Origin: Paulinella micropora
Lineage: Eukaryota; Cercozoa; Imbricatea; Euglyphida; Paulinellidae
Direction of reading: 5' to 3'
NCBI GenBank assembly: GCA_019918135.1
Contig: WBZZ01002937.1
Coordinates: 75,001 to 97,500 of the forward strand
Length of the DNA: 22,500 bases
Shown here: positions 15,918 through 22,500 of the stretch, piece by piece
Numbering within the stretch: position 1 is the first letter of the stretch
How the letters are laid out: each line of letters begins with the position of its first letter
Position numbers and translations under genes: made by a program
Notes under the pieces: generated by a model
Databases searched by the model: none
What the model was told of the DNA's origin: nothing
What the model saw: the letters and a program-made list of their open reading frames with translations, nothing else

Positions 15918-17444
15918 ATGCCTACACAACACGGAGGCGAACTAGACTTTTCTAAAACTGACTACATCAGTGCTTCTTATCGCTTGAATAAGCTTACCCC
16001 TCGTGAGGGTTCTATTAATGTCACCGTAACTACCGCAGGAGGACAGGAAAGCAACTTTGACCTTATTAGTCGTCCGTTTAACTTGGCTCGCTCTGTTTTG
16101 AGTTTTAATTATGCCCCAGCGGCGAAGGCTGGAAACTACAATAAATGCTTTATGGACTGCCTAGCCCCGATTAGACAGATTCAATTGATTACCAGAGGTG
16201 GTGTTTATCTGTGCGACATTAATGAAGTCGGCAATATCACTAAGATGATTTGGAAACCCGAAACCTCCATGGATGATTTCCTTGCTTTGGAAAACCACGA
16301 CAATGGAAGTGGAGCTGGTTCCATGCTTCAAAAGTGTAATGCTACAACTACATTTCAACCAGCCAGCGATGCTACAAGATTGGCCGCGTTGGAAACAGCT
16401 TTGGCCGCTTCGGCACTCGCAGGAACTACACAGGCGAACATTGAAGCTGGAATTAATACCGCGAAAGCTCAGGTTCAGGCTGCGTTACAGGCTTGGATGG
16501 GACAACCTTCTACAAATGCCCGCCGTCACGATGATGCTCTTATAGCAGCCGAGACTGGTGCGAGTAAGTTCGTTAATGTTGCTTTTAATGAGGCTAAGTA
16601 TTTCTCAGGAGGAGCTATTAATACTGCCGACCCAAGTATTAATGTTAAGATTAATCTTGGAATGCTTTACAATACTATTTTCGCTCTGGATAAAACTATT
16701 ATGTTTCCAGAAATTTTGACTTTGCGGATTGTTTGGCAACCAACTCCCAAAATCTTTTATTACAACGATGATGCTCTTTCTACTGGTGGAGGCACGGTTG
16801 CGGTAGCTGATTTAAATGTCACCGTTACTAATCTCAACCTTTACTTAGCAGTTGAAACCAATCCTGATGTCATTCAATCAATTCAACAGAAGATTATGAG
16901 CCCCGAAGGTATGAGCTTCAACATTGATTATTCTTATTTGTATAAAAACACTGTCGGGCTCGCTTCAACTTCCCAAAATGTTATCCTTAGATTTGATAGA
17001 GGACACGGACGACGAATTAAGAAGATTTATCACTCTGTTTTCCACACAACCGAAAATAAGAACACTGCTTATGACAATAGCAACCTTCTTGGTTCTAAGG
17101 TCCAAACTTTTTATACCACACTTGATGGGTCACGACTTCAAGAATTCAATGTTGATTGTCAAACTGGAAAACTAGAAGACTATATGTATCTTAAACCGAA
17201 GTTGGAAGGTTCTGCTTTGATGAATAGCAATGTTTACCAATACAACTGGGTTTGGTGTGATAGCTTTGACAATACCCGTCCGCTGTGGAGCAAGGACCAA
17301 AATGAAATCAGCGGATTAAGTCTAGACACTGAGCGACGATGGGAGTTTATTGCTACCACTGCCAATATTGCGTCCAATCATTACACATTTGTCGTCACTC
17401 AGCAAGAAGTAAATGTCAGGAACGGTACCATTACTAGGACCTAA
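15918..17444 (+). CDS. Major capsid protein (double jelly-roll, polinton/adintovirus type)
   Basis: 508 residues from an ATG, intact. It forms the hexon-like capsomers. Family features include an N-terminal SRPFNLARSVLSF segment, ALDKTIMFPEILTLRIVW in the first jelly roll, FYTTLDGSRLQEFNVDC near residue 395, YQYNWVWCDSFDN near 440, and SGLSLDTERRWEF near 470. An Ala-rich helical insert (about 150-195, ETALAASALAGTTQANIEAG) is a loop-like feature and may project from the capsid. The N-terminal MPTQHGGELDF has a Gly-Gly that could be a maturation cut. It is the best-preserved virion gene, follows the penton-like gene and carries its own promoter-like motif. Confidence 0.92.
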   Translation: MPTQHGGELDFSKTDYISASYRLNKLTPREGSINVTVTTAGGQESNFDLISRPFNLARSVLSFNYAPAAKAGNYNKCFMDCLAPIRQIQLITRGGVYLCDINEVGNITKMIWKPETSMDDFLALENHDNGSGAGSMLQKCNATTTFQPASDATRLAALETALAASALAGTTQANIEAGINTAKAQVQAALQAWMGQPSTNARRHDDALIAAETGASKFVNVAFNEAKYFSGGAINTADPSINVKINLGMLYNTIFALDKTIMFPEILTLRIVWQPTPKIFYYNDDALSTGGGTVAVADLNVTVTNLNLYLAVETNPDVIQSIQQKIMSPEGMSFNIDYSYLYKNTVGLASTSQNVILRFDRGHGRRIKKIYHSVFHTTENKNTAYDNSNLLGSKVQTFYTTLDGSRLQEFNVDCQTGKLEDYMYLKPKLEGSALMNSNVYQYNWVWCDSFDNTRPLWSKDQNEISGLSLDTERRWEFIATTANIASNHYTFVVTQQEVNVRNGTITRT

Positions 17445-17446
17445 AC

Positions 17447-17455
17447 CCCGCCAGT
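17447..17455 (+). other. Shared 3' element CCCGCCAGT, copy 2
   Basis: Identical to 14979-14987 and placed equally close to a stop codon, here that of the major capsid gene. Confidence 0.4.
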
Positions 17456-17490
17456 GAGGTAATAAGTAATTATTAATTTTTGATGGTTAA

Positions 17491-17516
17491 TTTATTTTTT
17501 TGTTAATATAGGAACT
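17491..17516 (+). promoter_or_regulatory. TATAGGAAC promoter-like motif, copy 3
   Basis: A T-rich run is followed by TATAGGAAC (17507-17515), which ends one base before the ATG at 17517. The leader would be nearly absent, unlike the other two copies. Confidence 0.55.
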
Positions 17517-18777
17517 ATGAGCCACCAACGAAATTTGATAGCACAAAATCCCGACGGCGACTTCGTAAATGTCAAAGTCGGATATGATGGACATATTGAA
17601 ACTAATAATATGAAAACCGCCTTTGGTGAAGCATTGACCAGCTCCTTAACACCAGTCTTACAGGAAATATTCCCCTACACAGTTAATACGCGGATATGGT
17701 CGCTAACTCAAACTGATGCGACCGTATCGTTTAATACGAATATGTCCGAACTTAAAACAGATGCGAAAACTACCACCAATGCCATTATGGAAAGCAAAAA
17801 CAAAAAAAAAAAAAAAATACAGAACTGGTATGGGGGTATTAGCTCGCTTCACCGCCTTATGGAATACTGACGAAACTAAGGACTACTATTCATTTATTGG
17901 TATTGGTGATAATAATCTACAAAATGGATTCTACTTTTACAAAGAAAGGACGATAGGTTTTCATATCGCACATTGTAAGGGAGGAGCAATCACTCTTATA
18001 GCACAAGCAGACTGGGATGACCCGTGTGATGGAACTGGCGATATGCCCGCCTTAGTTTGGAGCACAGGAAATGTATTTCAAATTCAGTTCCAATATTTAG
18101 GCTTTGGTGCTATTAAGTTTTCAATTGAGAACCCAACGACGGGCGCATTCCAACAAGTCCATATGATTAAGTATGCGAATGCCAACAATGGTGTCAGTCT
18201 GCGGAATACAACTCTCCCTTTTGTTGCTCGTATCAGAAATTATGGTGCTGGAACTGGAATACAAAGTTTGAAAACGGCTAGTTGTAGTATGTTTATTGAG
18301 GGACCCAACACTGTTAATTCAAGCATATCAAACGAAGCGGAAGGAGATGAAAAGGCGAGCACTACTGAAAGCCCAATTCTCAGCATAAAAAATAAAACAA
18401 CTTTTAACGGTGGTGCGACAAATTATTCAATTGTTTATCCATCTCTCGTAAGCATATCAAACGAAGACAGCAAGGTTAATATAGTGCGAATTGTGAAAAC
18501 GACTGGTGCCCTTACGGCGGAGAACTTCGTGGATATTGATGCCACAACTTCAATCGTGTCAAAGGACGTCTCTGCGACTGCCCTTGGTGGTGCTACTGTG
18601 ACTGACGTAATTCTAAAACTGTATGTTAATGCTACTTCTAGCCAGCTTATTGACCTGCGAACTTATGACATACAACTCGCACCTGGCGAAAATCTAACAT
18701 TTTTACAAAAGTCTGTATCTACTGTCGCGAATGGAGGAAATGTGAGTGTTATCGTTAATTTCGTAGAAGACCATTGA
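17517..18777 (+). pseudogene. Probable structural protein, frame-broken at an A16 run
   Basis: The N-terminal part (17517-17870) starts MSHQRNLIAQNPDGDFVNVKV. At an uninterrupted run of 16 A (17802-17817) the frame changes, and the rest is open to the TGA at 18777 as YRTGMGVLARFTALWN and onward, about 320 residues. The break equals one extra A or two missing. The C-terminal part is beta-rich, with little Lys clustering and long runs of alternating hydrophobic residues (TVTDVILKLYVNATSSQLIDL), as in capsid-associated or receptor-binding proteins. I do not recognise a family. Its promoter-like motif matches that of the capsid gene. Polymerase slippage on the A16 run could in principle make both forms, so decay is not certain. 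Confidence 0.7.
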
Positions 18778-18800
18778 TGTGAATATATAATTATTTTTGT

Positions 18801-18834
18801 AATAATTTTTTCTAATATAATAATATAGTAAGAT
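18801..18834 (+). promoter_or_regulatory. TTTTTTCTAATATA promoter-like motif, copy 3
   Basis: TTTTTTCTAATATAATAATATAG lies in bases 18806-18828, just before the ATG at 18835, with the same order of T-run, TCTAA and TATAG as before the penton-like gene. Confidence 0.5.
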
Positions 18835-19464
18835 ATGTATAGTCGTAAGTTGTATGTTGTGGGCGGTAGGCAGTTTCTAACAAAAGCATCTATCAAATCC
18901 TACATAAGAAGAATGATAAACAAATATAACGAAGGAGAAGTGCTGAACCCAGAAGATAGCAATTTCGTTCGAGACTTAATAACCCATCACCCTTGTCTAA
19001 AAAATGGCGTTATTGATGTTGAAAGTAATTTGACCACTGGGAGAAAACACTTTCGTGTAGATGGTAAGCCGTTTTCGTGGAATTGTTGTGTTGACCTTAT
19101 AGGGCTTAGTAAATTAAAAAAAATGGCGAGAGTGATAAAAGAAGCGAGCAGGAATACAATAAGACCGCAAGTACAAGAATATCTTGACATCGTGGCTATT
19201 GATGTATTCGTTGAACCCAGATACATATGCGAAATAAGTGGTGATATATATGAGCGGGTTGATGTCCACGTAGACCACCACTTTGACATCATACAATTCA
19301 AAGATATACTTCAACAATACCTTGAAGTGAATAGAGAATTAGAAGTTGAAGACGGTTTATTGAAAGAACCGCATTTCACTAAGTTTAGCGAATTCCACAA
19401 ACAGAAAGCAATACTGCGAATTATAAAAAAAGAAATCAATATTAGAGGGTATCTCTTACGGTAA
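18835..19464 (+). CDS. DUF3223 (DCL-like) plus HNH-like endonuclease
   Basis: 209 residues from an ATG, intact. Residues about 9-85 match the DUF3223/DCL pattern: GGRQF, IKSYIRRMINKY, DSNFVRDLITHHP, GRKHFRVDG. Residues 130-205 look like the HNH module often found after it: CEISGD at 132-137, HVDHH at 145-149, FHKQKAILRIIKKEIN at 187-202. Proteins of this arrangement are known from phages and large DNA viruses; the activity is inferred to be DNA cutting, either as a homing-type nuclease or in replication and recombination. The context, between the virion block and the replication genes, fits either. Key residues of the HNH appear present. Confidence 0.65.
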   Translation: MYSRKLYVVGGRQFLTKASIKSYIRRMINKYNEGEVLNPEDSNFVRDLITHHPCLKNGVIDVESNLTTGRKHFRVDGKPFSWNCCVDLIGLSKLKKMARVIKEASRNTIRPQVQEYLDIVAIDVFVEPRYICEISGDIYERVDVHVDHHFDIIQFKDILQQYLEVNRELEVEDGLLKEPHFTKFSEFHKQKAILRIIKKEINIRGYLLR

Positions 19465-19494
19465 ATACCTCTTCAACTCGTCTTTATTTTGGAC

Positions 19495-19734
19495 TCAAGG
19501 CTGACGGACCAACCATTCAATATATGGCTTGTCAATCTTTGCGATGTCTTCTATTTTTTTGCCCTTGTATTTCCCGAAGTGAAATGTGTCTTTCGGTTGA
19601 GCATTTCTCTTTTCCTCAATCTCTTTTATTTCGTCGTGGATTACCTTTTGGACATCTTCCAACGAGAAGGATTTTTTTTCGCCTTCAATGGAAAGTTTTT
19701 GGAACTTCTCGCACAGTCTTGTAAGGGCGGACAT
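19495..19734 (-). CDS. Small protein with DUF3820/ExoX C-terminal-like domain
   Basis: 79 residues from an ATG at 19732-19734. The C-terminal half has FGKYKGKKIEDIAKID and YIEWLVRQ (residues 53-78), the pattern of the small domain found alone as DUF3820 or at the C-terminus of exodeoxyribonuclease X-like proteins. No exonuclease catalytic domain is present, so it is probably a nucleic-acid binding accessory. The N-terminal half is a charged helix. It converges on the HNH-like gene (30 bp between the stops) and diverges from the lipase, with TATATA in the 40-bp gap between them. Confidence 0.6.
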   Translation of the reverse strand: MSALTRLCEKFQKLSIEGEKKSFSLEDVQKVIHDEIKEIEEKRNAQPKDTFHFGKYKGKKIEDIAKIDKPYIEWLVRQP

Positions 19735-19774
19735 AGTAGGGGGGTGTATATAGTAGGGAGGAAAAAAATAAAAA

Positions 19775-20464
19775 TCTGAGTGGATTAAGTTTGTTAAGGC
19801 TTACTCAGCTAAACACGGTATAACCTATGGTGAAGCATTGAAAAAGGCTGGTAAGGAATACAGAAAGCAAAAAGGCGGTAATGCGGAGTTATCAGAGGAT
19901 GTATATTTGTCGCGGTCAGATAGAAAGGGTGCTGACGGATGGAAGCCAGTTGCCAGCAAAGAAAAGTCAACGGTGTATGAAAAAGATGGTAAGGCGATTG
20001 TGGCATTTAGAGGCTCAGTAGATAAACGGGACTTACTCACAGATGTCGCATTAGTAAAGGGAGTATTAAAAAGAACTCTAAGATATAAAGAAGAGCAGAA
20101 GCTGGTTGACGAAGTGATAAAGAAATATGGAAAAGATAATGTAGAGCTGACGGGTCATAGTCTTGGAGGAACGATTGCGAAAGACCTGAGCCGACAAACG
20201 GGTGTAAGGGCAACCACATACAATAAAGGCAGTAGCACGAAAGACCTCATTGAAGGAGTAATTGACCGAGTGGCGGTGAAAGTTAATCCAAAAGGTAAGC
20301 GGGCGAAGACGGCAAAGCTAACCACTAACTACCGAACCGCATTTGACCCCGTATCGTTAATGGGTGCTACGGCCGTAAATACTAAGTTAGTGAAGCCGAC
20401 GAGGGGTGTTCATACGATTAGAAGCTTCTTTTTCAAAGGTAAAGGCAAAAAATTTTATTTATAA
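19775..20464 (+). CDS. Class 3 lipase-like protein lacking an ATG start
   Basis: The frame is open from just after a TAA at 19769-19771 to the stop at 20464. The catalytic core has VAFRGSV and the nucleophile elbow GHSLGGT, as in fungal-type class 3 lipases, plus a plausible later Asp (FDPVSL). About 35 residues before the core form a helical module (SEWIKFVKAYSAKHG, then YGEALKKAGKEYRK) ending in a Gly-Gly site, a module I know from giant-virus and polinton-like virus proteins. No in-frame ATG exists before the core; the TTG at 19838 would remove the module. Loss of the start or a base error just upstream is likely. Lipases in related viruses may break host membranes during entry. Confidence 0.72.
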   Translation, partial: SEWIKFVKAYSAKHGITYGEALKKAGKEYRKQKGGNAELSEDVYLSRSDRKGADGWKPVASKEKSTVYEKDGKAIVAFRGSVDKRDLLTDVALVKGVLKRTLRYKEEQKLVDEVIKKYGKDNVELTGHSLGGTIAKDLSRQTGVRATTYNKGSSTKDLIEGVIDRVAVKVNPKGKRAKTAKLTTNYRTAFDPVSLMGATAVNTKLVKPTRGVHTIRSFFFKGKGKKFYL

Positions 20465-20465
20465 T

Positions 20466-20567
20466 TCAACCGCGAATGTGGAAGCCGAGTGGGATGCTGT
20501 CATTATCGTTAATGAACTTACGGCCCGCCCATTTATTCTCATTAACTTGTTTTTTAACATTCGTCAT
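20466..20567 (-). CDS. 33-residue basic reading frame overlapping the polymerase stop
   Basis: An ATG at 20565-20567 overlaps the polymerase TGA (20564-20566) as ATGA, and the frame runs to a TGA at 20466-20468. The product holds NKWAGRKFI and SIPLGF. Those features look more like the end of a family B polymerase than like a separate protein, so the polymerase may have lost its last 33 residues through a frame change. The alternative is a translationally coupled small gene. Either way it ends two bases beyond the lipase stop on the other strand. Confidence 0.5.
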   Translation of the reverse strand: MTNVKKQVNENKWAGRKFINDNDSIPLGFHIRG

Positions 20568-22500
20568 ATGTAGAATGCTAAAATGTGGGACTTGTTGTTG
20601 TTTGCTGTTTCTATCAATGTGTATTTTTTCATTTGGAAATCCTTTACATTTTCAACCGACCCGCCTTTGTCCATCTTATCAAATGTATCATAGTTTAGCT
20701 GATTAGCATCTAAGCCTTTACCCCTAAAATGGAAATATCTTTTAACTCCATTTTCAGTCACTATTTTAACTCCTTTTGAAATATGCTTTAAGTCGTTCTT
20801 AGTCATTCCTTCCGTAAAGGCATCCTTCGTCGTAAATTCTAACATATATAGTTTCGGTGCTATCCACACACCTTTTATAATCTTACATCCATCGCCTAAG
20901 TCGTCCCCTATACAGCCAAGTTTCTTATTACCCATATTCTTGATATATCTCGCACATCTCGTGTGGATTTGTAAGCTATCTGTGTCGGTGTAGTAAAAAT
21001 CATCTTCAATGGTTCCGTTCGGGTTGGTTTCCTTAATATACTTAAACATAATACGACGGCTATATGATAGTATGAATGCTCCATAGTGTGAAGGTTTGGT
21101 TATGATACTTTCTAATAAGATTGGATTGCGAGGTAAGCCCGATATGTGCCATAAATCTTTTCCTTGTTGGTCCGTAAATTTGACAATGTCAGTTATTTGA
21201 TTGCTATTCCAGAATTTCCAGTAATCTTCATTACTTTGTATATATGTTGTTATTGAGGGTATTGGTCTCTGTATCATCTTACCGTATAGACTATTCATAA
21301 ATAATTTGGCAAGCAGATATTGCGGGCTACCTTTCTCCGCATTTTCCTTCGCCTTAAACATATCGTCTATGTATTTGGCGAAGACACATTCCGATTTAAT
21401 GGTGTAGTATCCTTTATGAATGTGGACCGTATAACCTTCGGCTACCATATCCTCAATATCTACACTCGTCAGCCATTGGTCCTTCATATATTCTAGTCGC
21501 CATTTAAGAGACCCCATTTTGTCTCTCTGTCCAATTCGTGAATGTAATATGTTTTTGGGTGAGACGTAGTCAAGGTTGTAAATACCGATTTGGAGATTTT
21601 GCGGGTCAAATGGTCCGATTGTTTCCAGTATATCGCCCACCATAAAGCTAACAACATCGCGGTAGGATATAGAGAAACGACATCCGCATCAACGAGGTAG
21701 TCAATTATATCGTCAAATGATATCTCTTTTTTCAAATATCGTTCATACTGAGCTGAAATTTCGCACCCCATACTTTCAAGATTTGCTTTAAGACATCCTT
21801 GGGTATGCTTACACATATCCCACATCTTAACATTTTCAAACTCTAAGCAGATAATAGAGCCGTTATTGATTTTTGAAGACTTAATCTTAATACCCCTTTT
21901 AATTAATTCTTGATGTATGAAGTAGTGGTCAAAGTTTGCTCCGTTGAAACCATTAACATATAGAACGGGCGGTTTGTCCTTTTTATCTTTCGGCGCCCAT
22001 CCTGCTTTTACCTTCTCGCCTCGTTCTATTAGTAGGTCTACGAATTGACTGATACAATCTTTGCCAGCTATGTATTTGAAACCCTCAGACCCCTGAGTAT
22101 ATCCGACTATGTAGCAGTCGTGGATATCGTAGCCGACCGCGATGTTTGTATTTCTAAATGATTCCAAATCGTAATAAAGGACTTGGTCGTTATTTATTTT
22201 TCCTTCTGTGTGTAGTTTAGTTATTAAGTGTCTTTTACCATTCTTCTTCAATCTAATATCCGCAAATTTTTTCCTGTTGAGATTACATTTATGTTTGTTC
22301 AAATATGGTCGCAGACAGTCCTCGCACCGCTTCTTGAATTGCTTAACTAATCAGTAATAATGGTTATTCTCCAAAAAGATTAGTTTGTCAGGTTTTTGTC
22401 CTTCTTCGTTTGTGCTGAATGTCTGCTTCATAATATGATCAGTTATTTCATATGTTTTCCCTTCCTTCGCATATTTTTTCAATATTTCAACCGCTATTGA
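20564..22500 (-). pseudogene. Protein-primed family B DNA polymerase, broken and running off the window
   Basis: Reading from 22500 down: a first stretch in frame, a TGA at 22351-22353, then the exonuclease part, with motif I YYDLES (D45, E47 counted from 22302), motif II around NGFNGANFD (D125) and what is left of motif III (IIDYL, about 199-203). Polymerase motif A, DVVSLYP, follows at once, with no room for the usual intervening region, so an internal deletion is likely near 21690-21705. A frame change near 21630-21655 leads into the second part, which has motif B KLFMNSLYGK and motif C YYTDTDS, ending at 20564. The protein would copy the element from a terminal protein. As it stands it cannot be functional. 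The N-terminus and any terminal-protein region lie outside the window. Confidence 0.88.

Noticed and set aside
22351..22353. Alternative genetic code reading TGA as an amino acid
   Set aside because: Several reading frames in the element end with TGA (for example at 4470, 18777 and 19495), so TGA is a stop here.

Overview
The window is eukaryotic genomic DNA holding a large, partly decayed Polinton/Maverick-type element, i.e. an endogenous polinton-like or adintovirus-like DNA virus. The evidence is the gene set: a retrovirus-like integrase, a protein-primed family B DNA polymerase, an A32/FtsK-like packaging ATPase, an adenain-like cysteine protease, a double-jelly-roll major capsid protein and a penton-like minor capsid protein. 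The flank holds a piggyBac transposase and kilobases of (ATT)n microsatellite, which points to a nuclear genome. The standard genetic code fits, since TAA, TAG and TGA all end genes. I cannot name the host from sequence alone; a protist, an alga or an invertebrate are all possible.

Layout. 1-1436: 3' part of a piggyBac transposase gene. 1437-3930: host-type DNA dominated by six long (ATT)n arrays, with a 105-bp unit present in two full copies and one partial copy. About 3930-4460: probable left terminal region of the element, with a long imperfect hairpin and seven short CCC...GGG hairpin repeats. 4470-7576: left arm with a coiled-coil gene, a Pro-rich repeat gene, the integrase, a small zinc-finger gene and a charged gene, all on the minus strand except the Pro-rich gene. 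7653-18777: plus-strand virion block with a phage-like fibre, a two-TM protein, a beta-rich protein, the ATPase, a small basic protein, a coiled-coil protein, the protease, the penton-like protein, the major capsid protein and a further structural-looking protein. 18835-22500: a DUF3223/HNH-like nuclease, a small DUF3820-like gene (minus), a class 3 lipase and the polymerase (minus, running off the window). The right terminus is outside the window, so terminal inverted repeats and target-site duplication cannot be tested.

How the genes fit together. The integrase would insert the element, the polymerase would copy it by protein priming, and the ATPase would package the DNA into a capsid built from the major and penton-like proteins and matured by the protease. 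The fibre carries 14 phage-like repeats, a discoidin-like domain and an S74 self-cleaving chaperone, and could mediate host attachment. The lipase may act on membranes.

State of the copy. The polymerase is broken by a nonsense codon, a deletion between exonuclease motif III and polymerase motif A, and one or two frame changes. The fibre, the penton-like gene and the gene after the capsid gene are also frame-broken, and the lipase lacks an ATG. Nearly all frame changes have the same sign, equivalent to one missing base, so uncorrected sequencing deletions are a serious alternative to decay. Shared regulatory sequences are conspicuous: a TATAGGAAC promoter-like motif, a TCTAATATA-like motif, a repeated leader hairpin before two genes, a hairpin overlapping two stop codons with compensatory changes, and a canonical A_AAA_AAC slippery heptamer that would join the coiled-coil protein to the protease.
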